Both the position numbers and the translations under genes were made by a program. Positions 9,670-21,628 of a stretch of DNA of 40,075 nucleotides are shown in pieces; position 1 is the stretch's first letter; the number at the start of each line of letters is the position of its first letter. The notes under the pieces were generated by a model. It ran no database searches and was not told the DNA's origin. It saw only the letters and a list, made by a program, of their open reading frames with translations. The DNA comes from Fidelibacterota bacterium (lineage in GTDB: Bacteria > Fidelibacterota > Marinisomatia > Marinisomatales > Marinisomataceae), in NCBI GenBank assembly GCA_014240005.1, contig JAAZXT010000031.1:1-40075 (forward strand), read 5' to 3'.

Positions 9670-12600
9670 TTGAATTTAGATAATTTGAATAACAGACATA
9701 ATTTTGAAAAAATAAAAACGGCCGTAGAACTACCAAATCTTCTCGATTTGCAGGTAGGTTCTTTTCATGATTTTTTACAGGAAGATGTTAAACCAAAAGA
9801 CAGAGTAATGTTTGGTTTGCATGAAGCATTTTCTTCAATTTTTCCGTTACAAGATAATCATGAAAATTACATACTTGAATACAAAAGCTATACGATTGGA
9901 AAGCCTAGATATACTCCAAGAGAATGTTCAGATCGCGGTATTACTTACAATGTACCTCTTAGTGTAAAATTACGTTTAAAGATTACTGACGAAAAAGATA
10001 AAAAGAAGTTTGCTCAGATAATAGATCAAGATGTTTATTTTGGTAATATGCCATATATGACCGATAAAGGTACTTTCATTATTAATGGAGCAGAGAGAAC
10101 TGTAGTAACTCAATTACAAAGATCTCCTGGTGCTTTCTTTGATCAAAAGTTTCATCCAAATGGTGCAAAACTCTTCAATGCTAGAATTATCCCAATTAGA
10201 GGTTCTTGGATTGATTTCACAACGGATATTAATGATATTTTATTTACTATTATTGATAGAAAAAGAAAGTTTCCAGCAACTCTATTATTAAGATCTTTAG
10301 GATTTAGTTCCGATGAAGATATTTACAATGCATTTGACCTAGTTCTTGATATAGATCCATCTAAGATAAAAACAGATAACTTAACTGACTATATTACTGT
10401 TGAAGATACTATAGATATGGAAACAGGTGAATTAGTGGTTGAGAGTGGAAAAGAGTTAAATGAAACTATTGTTAGCACTTTAAAAAATAATAAAACAAAA
10501 ACTGTTAAGCTTGTGGATGTAAGAAATAATATTGATAGTATGATGATAAATAATACTATTAAAAAAGATCCTACAAAATCTACAGAAGAAGCATTATTAA
10601 AAGTCTACTATCTGTTAAGAGGTAGTGAGGCACCTAGCCCTGAGTCTGCTCAGAAATTTATCGATAGAATGTTCTTTTCTCCTAAAAAATATGATTTAGG
10701 ACAAGTCGGAAGATATCGTCTAGATAAGCAGTTTGATTTAGATAACAAAGGCAAAGATTCCGTTTTAACACATGACGACTTTCTTATCACTGTTAAATAT
10801 TTAATATTAATGAGAAAAGGATTGAAGTCTCCAGATGATATTGACCATCTAGGAAATAGAAGAGTAAGAACTGTTGGAGAGTTACTCAAGGTGCAATTCA
10901 ATTCTGCTTTAGCTAGAATGGTAAGAACTGTATATGAGAGAATGAATTTGAGAGAGTCAGAGACAATTACTCCTCAGGATCTAATTAACTCAAGGTTGGT
11001 GACTACTGTTATTAATACATTTTTTGGAACTAGTCAACTATCTCAGTTTGGAGACCAAACAAATCCTTTAGCAGAAATTACTCATAAAAGAAGAATTTCT
11101 TCTCTTGGACCTGGAGGTCTTTCAAGAGAAAGAGCGGGTTTTGAAGTTAGAGATGTTCACTATACTCATTATGGAAGATTATGTCCAATTGAAACTCCTG
11201 AAGGTCCAAATATTGGTTTGATATCATCGTTAGCTTTGATGGCAAGAATTAATAGGCATGGATTTATTGAAGCTCCTTATAGAGTTGTAGATAATCAAAT
11301 TGTAAAAGATGAGTTTAAATATCTTTCAGCCGATGATGAAGATAGAACAAATATTGCTCAGTCAGGATTAGGTACTGATGCTAAAAATAAAATAAATGAT
11401 CCAAAAGTTAGAGTTAGATCTAAAGGAGATTTCCCTATTGTAGATCCAGACAGTGTTCATTATACAGATATTGTACCCAATCAAATTCTAAGTGTTGCAG
11501 CTGCTTTGATTCCATTTGTTGAGCACGATGATGCGAATAGAGCATTGATGGGTTCAAATATGCAACGTCAATCTGTGCCATTGATGAAGACTGAGTCACC
11601 TATTGTGGCTACTGGTATGGAAAGAAAAGTAGCAAAAGACTCTAAATCTATACTTCTTTCACCTATTTCAGGAACAGTTATGCATGTTGATTCGAATAAG
11701 GTCGTGATTAAGGATAGTAATTATCCTGATAGTACATTATTAAAAAAAGATGCAAATCTTTGTACTGTAGATTTAATTAAGTATGCTAGGTCAAATCAAA
11801 ATACATGTTACAATCAAAAAGTAATTGTTAAAGCAGGCGACAAGATAAAAAAAGGACAAGTTATTGCTGATGGAGCTTCAACCGAGAACGGTGAATTAGC
11901 TTTAGGTAAGAATGTCTTGGTAGCATTGATGCCTTGGAATGGATATAATTTTGAGGATGCTATTGTTATCAATGAAAGACTTGTAAGAGATGATGTTTTT
12001 ACATCTATTCATGTAAATGAAATTGAACTAGAAGTTAGAGATACAAAAAGAGGAGAAGAAGAATTAACTCCAGAAATCCCTAATGTAAGCGAAGAAGCAA
12101 CTTCTCAACTAGATAAAGATGGTCTTATTCGAGTAGGGGCTATTGTTAATGAAGATGATATATTAATTGGTAAAGTAACTCCTAAAGGTGAGACGGATCC
12201 ATCTCCAGAAGAAAAGCTTTTGAGAGCAATTTTTGGAGAAAAAGCAGGAGATGTTAAAGATGCTTCAAAGAAGGCTGAGCCTGGAGTAAAAGGTGTAGTA
12301 ATTAAAACTAATCTTTACGAAAAAACATCAAAACAATCTAGAGCAGAAGTAAATCAACAAATCAAACAATTGCAGAAGAATAAAAGAGAAGAAGAAAGAG
12401 CTTTAAGAGCTACTAGAGATAATTTACTCAAGTCTGTTCTTAGCGATAAAATCACTCTTGGAATAAAAGCCAATAGAGATGAAAAAGTTCTTGTAAAGAA
12501 AGGAACTAAGTTAACATTAAAGAAATTAGATACTTTCAACTTTGAGTTATTTTCTACGAAAGACGCATGGATTTCAGGTGAAAAGACATGGGAAAAACTA

Positions 12601-13428
12601 TTAAATATTCTCAGCGCTTTCACTGACACTCTTACTAGCCTTGATACAGAGTTAGAATCAAGTATTTTTAAACTTAAAGAAGGCGATCAACTTCAACCTG
12701 GTATTTTAAAGTTAGCTAAAGTCTATGTAGCTAATAAAAGAAAAGTTTCAATTGGAGACAAGATGGCTGGAAGACACGGTAATAAGGGTGTTATTGCAAC
12801 AATTGTTCCCGAAGAGAATATGCCTTATTTAGAAGATGGTACTCCAGTAGATATTTGTTTAAATCCTATGGGTGTTCCTTCTAGAATGAATTTGGGTCAG
12901 TTGTATGAAACGATGCTAGGATGGGCGGGAAAAATACTTGATGAAAAGTATGAAACTCCAGTTTTCAATGGCGCAACACCTCAAGAAGTAGCAGTAAAAA
13001 TGAAAGAAGCTGGATTGCCAGATACCGGTAAAGTGACATTATACGATGGTCTAACAGGAGAAAGAATTGATAATCCGGTATTAGTAGGTTATATGTATAT
13101 TATGAAACTATTCCATATGGTTGATGATAAAATGCATGCTAGATCGACTGGTCCGTATTCACTAGTTACTCAGCAGCCTTTAGGCGGAAAAGCACAATTT
13201 GGTGGACAAAGATTTGGTGAGATGGAAGTTTGGGCGCTTCAAGCTTATGGTGCCGCACATACATTAAGAGAAATCTTAACTATCAAATCAGATGACATTG
13301 AGGGTAGATCAAAAACTTACAGTGCACTTGTCAAGGGAGAAGGTTTACCTGACCCAACAACCCCAGAAGCTTTCAATGTATTTATGAAAGAAATTCAAGG
13401 TCTTGGACTGGACATAACTTTAGATTAA
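9670..13428 (+). CDS. rpoB: DNA-directed RNA polymerase subunit beta (TTG start)
   Basis: [118 protein letters not shown] 9 nt before TTG. Confidence 0.99.
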   Translation: [1252 protein letters not shown]

Positions 13429-13441
13429 AGGAAAAAAATAA

Positions 13442-16400
13442 ATGTATAAAGCAAAGAATAGCATTTCACTTAAACTGGCTTCACCAGAGAAGATTCTTGA
13501 AGGATCTTTTGGTGAGGTTTTAAAGCCTGAAACAATTAACTATCGTTCTTATAAGCCAGAAAAAGATGGATTGTTTTGTGAAAAAATCTTTGGACCTGTA
13601 AAAGATTTTGAATGTCATTGCGGTAAGTATAAAGGTATTAGATATAGAGGTATTATATGTGATAGATGTGGTGTAGAAGTTACTACAAAGAAAGTTCGTA
13701 GAAACAGAATGGGTCATATTACTTTAGCTGTACCAGTTGTGCATATTTGGTTCCTTAAATCAATACCGAGTAAGCTAAGCTATATTTTAGGTAAAAGTGC
13801 GAAGCAATTAGAGAGTGTAATCTACTATGAAAATTATTTAGTCATTAATCCTGGTAAGAGCGACTATACGAGGTTTGATTTAATAGATGAAGAAGAATAT
13901 CTAAAGCTAGAAACAGAATTTGGTTATGAAGCTTCTTCACAAGAAGAAAAAGAAGATGAGTCTTACTTCAATGCATCTATGGGCGGTGAAGCTATTAAAG
14001 ATGGATTAGCTGAAATGGACTTATTAGAGCTTAAAAAAGATTTAGAGTTAATTAGTACTACAACAAAGTCAAAACAGAAAAAAGAAGATGCCCTAAAGCG
14101 ATTGAAGGTAGTAAAAGACTTTGCTAGAGATAGAAATAATAAACCTGAATGGATGATTGTTTCAATTTTACCTGTTATGCCTCCAGAACTAAGACCTTTA
14201 GTTCCTTTAGAAGGTGGAAGGTTTGCAGCTAGTGATTTAAATGACCTTTACCGAAGAATTATTATTAGAAATAATCGTTTAAAACAACTAATGGATATTC
14301 AAGCACCTGAAGTAATTCTTAGAAATGAAAAAAGAATGCTCCAAGAATCTGTTGATGCGCTTTTTGATAATACAAAAAGAAAAACTGCGATAAGAAGTGG
14401 ATCTAAAAGACCATTAAAGTCTATATCAGATATGTTAAGAGGTAAGCAAGGTAGATTTAGACAGAACTTATTAGGTAAAAGAGTTGACTATTCTGGTAGA
14501 TCTGTTATTGTTGTTGGTCCTGAATTAAAAATGACCGAATGTGGTATTCCAAAGAATATGGCATTAGAGCTTTTTAAACCTCACTTAATAAGAGAATTAA
14601 TTAGAAGAGATTTAGCTGCAACTCCTAGAAGTGCAAAATTAATGATTGAAAATAAAGATTCGTTTGTATATGAAATTCTAGAAACTGTAGTAAAAGATCA
14701 CCCTGTGCTATTAAACAGAGCACCAACTTTACATAGATTGGGAATTATAGCTTTCCAGCCAATATTGATTGATGGTAAAGCGATTAGAGTTCATCCTCTT
14801 GTTTGTTCAGCATTTAATGCTGACTTTGATGGTGACCAAATGGCGGTACATGTACCTCTATCTATTCCAGCACAATTGGAAGCTAGAGTCTTAATGATGG
14901 CCAGTCAGAATGTATTACATCCTGCAAGTGGAAAACCAATTACATTGCCTTCACAAGATATGATTCTTGGTTGTTATTACTTAACAAGAGAGAAAAGTGG
15001 GCAAAAAGGTGAAGGAAAGCTTTTTGGATCTATCGATGAAGTAAAAATAGCGTACGATAATAATAAGGTTGGACTTCACGCTATTGTAAATGTTCGACAT
15101 AATGGAAAATGGTATAAGAATACAACTGCTGGTCGTGCTATGTTTAACGCTATTATTCCAGATGAATTAGGCTATTACGATGAGATGATTTCTAAGAAGA
15201 AATTAAGTTTTATTATTGGTGAGTCTTTTGTAAAAGCTGGAAATGATAAGACTGTAAAACTATTAGACAATCTTAAAGAGATTGGATTTAAAACCGCTAC
15301 TAAGAGTGGAATATCAATTTCTATCAGCGATATTATTATACCAGATGAAAAACATAATATCATAAATGGCGCTGAAAAAGAAGTAGACAAAATTCAAGGA
15401 AGATTTAATCGACATATCTTAACAGAAGGTGAAAGATATAATAAAGTTATTGACGTCTGGACAAAAGCAACAAGTGATGTAGCTGCTGAAATGATGAGAG
15501 GTTTAAAATCTGATGATGGAGGTTTTAATTCGGTCTATATGATGGCTGATTCCGGAGCTAGAGGTAGTGGAGACCAAATAAAGCAGTTAGCCGGTATGAG
15601 AGGTCTAATGGCAAAACCAAGAAAATCTATGGTTGGTGGCGGAGAAATTATTGAAAGCCCAATTCAATCTAATTTTAAAGAAGGTCTATCTGTAATGGAA
15701 TACTTCATATCTACTCACGGAGCAAGAAAAGGTCTAGCTGATACTGCATTAAAAACAGCAGATGCTGGATATTTAACTCGAAGATTGGTTGATGTGGCAC
15801 AAGATGTAGTAATATCAGAATTTAATTGTAAAACTATTAATGGAATTACAGTTGCAGATTTAAAAGAGGGAGAGGAAGTGGTGGAATCTCTATCTGAAAG
15901 AATTCTTGGTAGAACGTCATCTGAGAAAATTATTATTGACGGTAAAACTATTGTTAAAGCAGGAGAAGTTTTTGATGAGAATAAAGCTGAATTTATTGTA
16001 GAAAATAATGTCAATAGCGTTAAAATTAAATCTATACTTACCTGTGAATCTAGAAGAGGTGTATGTGCAAAATGTTACGGTTGGGATTTAACAAGAAGAG
16101 AGCTTGTAACAATTGGTAGTGCTGTAGGTATTATTGCAGCTCAAAGTATTGGAGAACCTGGTACGCAGTTAACATTAAGAACTTTCCATATTGGAGGAAC
16201 GGCAACTAGAATTGTTGAAGAATCTGATATGAAATCTAGGCATAACGGTATAGCAAAATTCAATGATGAATATCAATCTGCTAATACTATTGATGAAGAT
16301 GGCGAAAAAGTAGTTAGATGTTTAACTAGGAATTCAAAATTACGTATTGTCGATTCAAAAAATAATGTGCTTGAAGAATATAATGTTCCTTATGGTGCTA

Positions 16401-17620
16401 ATGTTAATATCAAGGACAATGCTAAGGTCAAGAGAAATGATATTCTATTTTCATGGGATCCATATACAGACTTAATATTAGCTCGACAGTCTGGTATCAT
16501 TAAAATGAAAGATTTTATTGAAGGTGATACCTATCAAGAAGAAGCAGTAGACGGCGGTAAAAAGCAAAAAGTAGTTACTGAATCAAAAGATAGAAGATTA
16601 AGCCCTCAAATTGAAATTTATAGCAAAGATGGAAATATTCTGTCAGGTGGGACTATTTTACCTGTAAAAGCAACATTAATAGTAAATGATGGACAAGATG
16701 TTACCCAAGGTCAAACTTTAGTAAAAATTCAGAAAGATGTTGGTAAGACTAGAGATATTACTGGTGGTCTACCAAGAGTAGCAGAATTATTTGAAGCAAG
16801 AAAGCCTGCAAACCCTGCTGTAGTTAGTGAAATTAACGGTACAGTAGAGTTTGGTGAAATTAAACGAGGTGTAAGAAAGGTTTCAGTGACACCTTCTACT
16901 GGAAAGTCTGTTATTTATAAGATCCCATATGGAAAACATGTAGTAGTTCATGAGAATGATTTTATAACAGCTGGAACTGCATTATGTGAAGGTGCAATTT
17001 CTCCTTCCGATATTCTAACTATTCTTGGTCCAAATGCTGTTAGAGAGTATTTGGTCAATGAAATTCAAGAAGTTTATAGATTACAAGGAGTAGGAATTAA
17101 CGACAAACATATCGAGGTGATTGTTAACCAAATGATGAAGAAAGTCATTATTAATAATCCAGGAGATACTTCATATCTTCCAGGTGAAAGATTAGATAAG
17201 ACCACTCTATTTAATGATAATGATTATATGAAGGGTATGGTTGTAGTTGATGAGTCTGGAGATTCAAATTTAGAGGTGGGTCTAATGATTTCTCAGAACG
17301 AAGTAAAAGAGCTTAATAAAGAGTTTAAGGCTCAAGATAAGAACTTAGTAAAGTTTCATAAGGCTAAATCAGCTACGTTTGAACCAATTTTAATGGGAAT
17401 TACTCAGTCTTCTCTTAATACTACAAGCTTTATTTCTGCAGCTTCCTTCCAAGAAACAACGAGAGTATTGACAGACGCAGCAACTGCATCAAAGACTGAT
17501 CATTTGCTAGGATTAAAAGAAAATGTTGCGTTAGGGCGATTAATCCCTGCTGGAACAGGTTTTCCTGGCTTACAATCCATTCAAATTGAACAACAAGAAA
17601 ATCAAGAAGAAGATCAATAG
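13442..17620 (+). CDS. rpoC: DNA-directed RNA polymerase subunit beta'
   Basis: [73 protein letters not shown]. Confidence 0.99.
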   Translation: MYKAKNSISLKLASPEKILEGSFGEVLKPETINYRSYKPEKDGLFCEKIFGPVKDFECHCGKYKGIRYRGIICDRCGVEVTTKKVRRNRMGHITLAVPVVHIWFLKSIPSKLSYILGKSAKQLESVIYYENYLVINPGKSDYTRFDLIDEEEYLKLETEFGYEASSQEEKEDESYFNASMGGEAIKDGLAEMDLLELKKDLELISTTTKSKQKKEDALKRLKVVKDFARDRNNKPEWMIVSILPVMPPELRPLVPLEGGRFAASDLNDLYRRIIIRNNRLKQLMDIQAPEVILRNEKRMLQESVDALFDNTKRKTAIRSGSKRPLKSISDMLRGKQGRFRQNLLGKRVDYSGRSVIVVGPELKMTECGIPKNMALELFKPHLIRELIRRDLAATPRSAKLMIENKDSFVYEILETVVKDHPVLLNRAPTLHRLGIIAFQPILIDGKAIRVHPLVCSAFNADFDGDQMAVHVPLSIPAQLEARVLMMASQNVLHPASGKPITLPSQDMILGCYYLTREKSGQKGEGKLFGSIDEVKIAYDNNKVGLHAIVNVRHNGKWYKNTTAGRAMFNAIIPDELGYYDEMISKKKLSFIIGESFVKAGNDKTVKLLDNLKEIGFKTATKSGISISISDIIIPDEKHNIINGAEKEVDKIQGRFNRHILTEGERYNKVIDVWTKATSDVAAEMMRGLKSDDGGFNSVYMMADSGARGSGDQIKQLAGMRGLMAKPRKSMVGGGEIIESPIQSNFKEGLSVMEYFISTHGARKGLADTALKTADAGYLTRRLVDVAQDVVISEFNCKTINGITVADLKEGEEVVESLSERILGRTSSEKIIIDGKTIVKAGEVFDENKAEFIVENNVNSVKIKSILTCESRRGVCAKCYGWDLTRRELVTIGSAVGIIAAQSIGEPGTQLTLRTFHIGGTATRIVEESDMKSRHNGIAKFNDEYQSANTIDEDGEKVVRCLTRNSKLRIVDSKNNVLEEYNVPYGANVNIKDNAKVKRNDILFSWDPYTDLILARQSGIIKMKDFIEGDTYQEEAVDGGKKQKVVTESKDRRLSPQIEIYSKDGNILSGGTILPVKATLIVNDGQDVTQGQTLVKIQKDVGKTRDITGGLPRVAELFEARKPANPAVVSEINGTVEFGEIKRGVRKVSVTPSTGKSVIYKIPYGKHVVVHENDFITAGTALCEGAISPSDILTILGPNAVREYLVNEIQEVYRLQGVGINDKHIEVIVNQMMKKVIINNPGDTSYLPGERLDKTTLFNDNDYMKGMVVVDESGDSNLEVGLMISQNEVKELNKEFKAQDKNLVKFHKAKSATFEPILMGITQSSLNTTSFISAASFQETTRVLTDAATASKTDHLLGLKENVALGRLIPAGTGFPGLQSIQIEQQENQEEDQ

Positions 17621-17641
17621 ACCTTCTTCTTGAAACTTTTT
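17602..17641 (+). terminator. Candidate intrinsic terminator overlapping the rpoC stop codon
   Basis: Perfect 11-bp inverted repeat TCAAGAAGAAG (17602-17612) / CTTCTTCTTGA (17623-17633) with a 10-nt loop, followed 3 nt later by TTTTT (17637-17641). Stem is AT-rich, so strength is uncertain. Confidence 0.5.
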
Positions 17642-17753
17642 AAACATATTCTATAAAATATACTTTCTACGCGTTCGAGAAAACGTTTGATTCTTCCATC
17701 TTATAACAATATATTCCCCGGTGCTTTTGAATTTATTAAAGGAAAAATAATTT

Positions 17754-18128
17754 ATGCCAACAGTAAATCAGTTGATTAGAAAGAGCAGAAAAAAGATTAT
17801 TAAAAAGTCTGCTAGTAGAGCTCTTGAGAACAGTCCTCAAAAAAGAGGGGTATGTACTCGAGTATATACGACTACGCCTAAAAAGCCTAATTCTGCTTTA
17901 AGAAAAGTAGCTAGAGTTAGATTGACAAATGGTATCGAGGCAAATGCATATATTCCTGGAGAAGGTCATAATTTACAAGAGCACTCAATTGTTTTAATAG
18001 AAGGCGGAAGAGTTAAAGACCTTCCTGGTGTTCGTTATCATATTGTACGTGGTTCATTAGATACTGCAGGTGTTAACGATAGAAAGACAAGTAGATCACG
18101 TTACGGAGCAAAAAAACCTAAAAGCTAA
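17754..18128 (+). CDS. rpsL: 30S ribosomal protein S12
   Basis: [68 protein letters not shown]. Confidence 0.99.
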   Translation: MPTVNQLIRKSRKKIIKKSASRALENSPQKRGVCTRVYTTTPKKPNSALRKVARVRLTNGIEANAYIPGEGHNLQEHSIVLIEGGRVKDLPGVRYHIVRGSLDTAGVNDRKTSRSRYGAKKPKS

Positions 18129-18130
18129 AC

Positions 18131-18604
18131 ATGAGAAGAAGAAGACCAGAGAAAAGATCTATTAATCCAGATCCAAAATTTAATGATTTACAAGTTGCAA
18201 AATTCATGAACTACTTACTTGTAGGTGGAAAAAAGGGTATTGCTGAAAAAATTCTTTATGATGCATTTGATATCGTAAAAGAGAAAAGCAGTAAAGATCC
18301 AGTTGACATATTCAAAAAAGCATTAAATAATGCTGCACCTCACGTTGAAGTGAAATCAAAGAGAATCGGTGGAGCTACCTATCAAGTACCTATTGAGGTT
18401 CCTAATAGAAGACAATTTTATTTAGCAGCTCATTGGATTATTGATAGCGCAAAAAAGAAATCAGGCAGTCCTATGTCAAGGCGTTTAGCTGGAGAGTTAC
18501 TTTCTGCTTCAAATAATGAAGGAAGTGCTATTAAAAAGAAAGAAGATACACATCGTATGGCTGAAGCAAATAAAGCATTTGCTCACTTCGGAAGAGGAAG
18601 ATAA
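18131..18604 (+). CDS. rpsG: 30S ribosomal protein S7
   Basis: [59 protein letters not shown]. Confidence 0.99.
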   Translation: MRRRRPEKRSINPDPKFNDLQVAKFMNYLLVGGKKGIAEKILYDAFDIVKEKSSKDPVDIFKKALNNAAPHVEVKSKRIGGATYQVPIEVPNRRQFYLAAHWIIDSAKKKSGSPMSRRLAGELLSASNNEGSAIKKKEDTHRMAEANKAFAHFGRGR

Positions 18605-18606
18605 TC

Positions 18607-20697
18607 ATGTCTGCTGATTTAAATATTGTAAGAAATATTGGTATTATGGCTCATGTAGATGCTGGTAAGACAACCTTAACTGAGAGAATGTTATACTATG
18701 CTGGAAAAACTCACAAGATTGGTGAAGTGCATGACGGTGCTGCTACTATGGACTGGATGGCGCAGGAACAAGAAAGAGGTATTACAATTACTTCAGCTGC
18801 AACCACTTTCTATTGGGATAAGAATCGTATTAATCTAATTGACACTCCTGGTCACGTTGATTTTACTATGGAAGTAGAAAGATCATTAAGAGTTCTTGAT
18901 GGTGCTGTTGCAGTGTTTTGTGCAGTTGCTGGCGTAGAACCTCAAAGTGAAACAGTTTGGAGACAAGCAACAAAATATAATGTACCTAGAATTGCATTTA
19001 TTAATAAAATGGATAGAACAGGTGCAGATTTCTATAATGCAATAGATACTATGAAGAAACGCCTAGGCGCTAAACCATTGCCTGTCGCTTTACCTATTGG
19101 TACCGGTGAAACTTTTAGAGGTATTATAGACTTAACTAGTATGAAAGCTATTGAGTATAATGAAAGTAGTCAAGGTGCCGAATTTGAATATATCGACATA
19201 CCAGAAGAATTATTAGCAGATGCAGATAAGTGGAGAAACTTCTTAATTGAAGAAGTTGCTAGTTTTGATGATGTATTAATGGAAAAATATTTAAATGAAG
19301 AAGAAATGTCTTCTGAGGAAATTAAAGAAGCTCTAAAAAAAGGATGTTTAGAAAATGCTTTTGTTCCAACTTTATGTGGTTCAGCTTTTAAGAATAAAGG
19401 AGTTCAAAGAGTTTTAGATGCTGTTATTGACTTTTTACCATCTCCTGTAGACGTAGAAAGTATTGAAGGATCTTCTGTTGACGATCCAGAAACTAAAATT
19501 ATGATTAAAAACTCTACAGAAGGCGCATTCACTGCACTTGCATTTAAAATTGCTACAGATCCTTTTGTAGGTAAGCTTACATATATCAGAGTTTATTCTG
19601 GTACGTTAAAGAAAGGATCTTTTTGTATTAATTCAAATACTGGAGACAAGCAAAGAATTTCAAGAATTCTACAAATGCATGCAAATAAAAGAGAAGAATT
19701 AGAAGAAGTAAAAGCGGGTGAAATTGTAGCAGTAATTGGTTTAAAAGGTGTTCGCACTGGACATACATTATCAGAGAAAGGTGATGTGGCACTTGAGTCA
19801 ATGGAATTTCCAGATCCAGTAGTTGCAGTCTCAATTGAGCCTGTATCAAAAAGCGATCAAGATCAATTGGCAAAAGGAATGAACAAGTTAAGTGAAGAAG
19901 ATCCTACTTTTAAAGTCAAAGTTGATAGCGAGACTGGTCAAACAGTAATATCAGGTATGGGAGAAGTTCATTTAGAAATCATTATTGATAGACTTAAGAG
20001 AGAATTTAATGTAAATGCTAATGTTGGGAAGCCTCAAGTTTCATTTAGAGAAGCAATTCAAAAACCTGTAGATAAAGTTGATGAAAAATTTATTCGTCAA
20101 TCTGGTGGTCGTGGTCAGTATGGTCATGTTGTGATTAATGTTAAACCAACAGAGCAAGGCGCTGGATATAAATTTATAAATAAGATTGTTGGTGGGGTTA
20201 TTCCAAGAGAATACATTCCTGCGGTAGATGCCGGCATTCAAGAGCAGTTGAAAAATGGCGTATTACATGGATATCCTATTCCTGATGTTGAAGTAGAGCT
20301 TGTTTATGGATCTTATCATGACGTAGACTCTTCTGAAATTGCTTTTAAGGTAGCTGGTTCACGAGCAATTAAAACTGCTTGCAAGCAAGCAAATCCAATA
20401 CTAATGGAGCCGATTATGGCCGTAGAAGCAACTACTCCAGACGACTATCTTGGAGATGTAATTGGTGATATTAATTCTAGAAGAGGTAAAGTTGAAAGCA
20501 TGGAACAGCAAGGAGCGAATCAAAGTATTAAAGCTGCTGTGCCATTAAGCGAAATGTTTGGTTATGCAACAGATTTAAGATCTCTATCTCAAGGTAGAGC
20601 AAACTTTCATATGGATTTTCAGCAATACGCTAAAGTTCCAGCATCAGTAGAAGAAAAATTAATGAAATCGCAATTACAGAATGGAGAAGCATTATAA
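18607..20697 (+). CDS. fusA: Elongation factor G
   Basis: [91 protein letters not shown]. Confidence 0.99.
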   Translation: MSADLNIVRNIGIMAHVDAGKTTLTERMLYYAGKTHKIGEVHDGAATMDWMAQEQERGITITSAATTFYWDKNRINLIDTPGHVDFTMEVERSLRVLDGAVAVFCAVAGVEPQSETVWRQATKYNVPRIAFINKMDRTGADFYNAIDTMKKRLGAKPLPVALPIGTGETFRGIIDLTSMKAIEYNESSQGAEFEYIDIPEELLADADKWRNFLIEEVASFDDVLMEKYLNEEEMSSEEIKEALKKGCLENAFVPTLCGSAFKNKGVQRVLDAVIDFLPSPVDVESIEGSSVDDPETKIMIKNSTEGAFTALAFKIATDPFVGKLTYIRVYSGTLKKGSFCINSNTGDKQRISRILQMHANKREELEEVKAGEIVAVIGLKGVRTGHTLSEKGDVALESMEFPDPVVAVSIEPVSKSDQDQLAKGMNKLSEEDPTFKVKVDSETGQTVISGMGEVHLEIIIDRLKREFNVNANVGKPQVSFREAIQKPVDKVDEKFIRQSGGRGQYGHVVINVKPTEQGAGYKFINKIVGGVIPREYIPAVDAGIQEQLKNGVLHGYPIPDVEVELVYGSYHDVDSSEIAFKVAGSRAIKTACKQANPILMEPIMAVEATTPDDYLGDVIGDINSRRGKVESMEQQGANQSIKAAVPLSEMFGYATDLRSLSQGRANFHMDFQQYAKVPASVEEKLMKSQLQNGEAL

Positions 20698-21005
20698 TGG
20701 CTAAAGATTTAATTAGGATATCTTTGAAGGCTTACGATCATAAGCTTTTAGATAAGTCTGCTGAAAAAATTATTAGAACAGCTAAGTCTACAGGTGCGAT
20801 TATTTCTGGACCAATTCCGATGCCAACTAAAAGAACAGTATATACAGTATTGAGATCACCGTTTATTGATAAAAAATCACGCGAACAGTTCCAAACAAAA
20901 GTACATAAAAGAGTTGTAGATATTGTGAATTCAACTCCTAAAACTGTTGAATCTTTAATGAAGCTAGATTTACCGTCTGGTGTAGATATTGAGATTAGAG
21001 GATAA
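20697..21005 (+). CDS. rpsJ: 30S ribosomal protein S10
   Basis: [54 protein letters not shown] coupling to fusA. Confidence 0.98.
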   Translation: MAKDLIRISLKAYDHKLLDKSAEKIIRTAKSTGAIISGPIPMPTKRTVYTVLRSPFIDKKSREQFQTKVHKRVVDIVNSTPKTVESLMKLDLPSGVDIEIRG

Positions 21006-21007
21006 AG

Positions 21008-21628
21008 ATGTACGGATTAATAGGTAAAAAAATTAAAATGTCACAAATCTTCAATGCAGAAGGTCATGTGGTTCCAGTTACTTTAGTTCAAGCTGGTCCA
21101 TGTGTTGTATCTCAGATTAAAACAACTGATACAGATGGATACAACTCTGTGCAATTGGCTTTTGGTGAAAAATCAAAAAGAAATACAAATAAGCCTGCAG
21201 CAGGACATCTTAAAAAAGCAGACATTGAAAGCGCTAAAGTTTTAGCTGAATTTAAGTCACTTGATACTTTTGAGTATAAATTAGGTCAAAAATTTGATTC
21301 TTCAATTTTCCATGTCGGAGAAATTGTTGATGTAAGGTCAAAATCTAAAGGTAAGGGTTTTGCCGGAGTTATTAAAAGACATAATTTTTCTAGACAAGAT
21401 GCTACGCACGGTAATAAACATACCGAAAGAGCTCCCGGATCTATTGGACAGGCCTCTTGGCCATCAAGAGTATTTAAAGGTATGAAAATGGCAGGTAGAA
21501 AAGGTTCTGGTAATGTTACCGCACAAAACCTTGAGATTGTGGATATCGACAAAGAAAATAATTTATTATACGTTAAAGGAGCTATTCCTGGTGCAAATAA
21601 TGCACCAGTGTTTATTGTGAAAAAATGA
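21008..21628 (+). CDS. rplC: 50S ribosomal protein L3
   Basis: MYGLIGKKIKMSQIFNAEG, GKGFAGVIKRHNFSRQDATHGNKHTERAPGSIGQ. Confidence 0.98.
   Translation: MYGLIGKKIKMSQIFNAEGHVVPVTLVQAGPCVVSQIKTTDTDGYNSVQLAFGEKSKRNTNKPAAGHLKKADIESAKVLAEFKSLDTFEYKLGQKFDSSIFHVGEIVDVRSKSKGKGFAGVIKRHNFSRQDATHGNKHTERAPGSIGQASWPSRVFKGMKMAGRKGSGNVTAQNLEIVDIDKENNLLYVKGAIPGANNAPVFIVKK

Noticed and set aside
17681-17688. Palindrome AAACGTTT here and again at 36208-36215 upstream of gdhA, considered as a shared operator
   Set aside because: An AT-rich octamer like this is expected about once or more by chance in 40 kb; only two instances seen.
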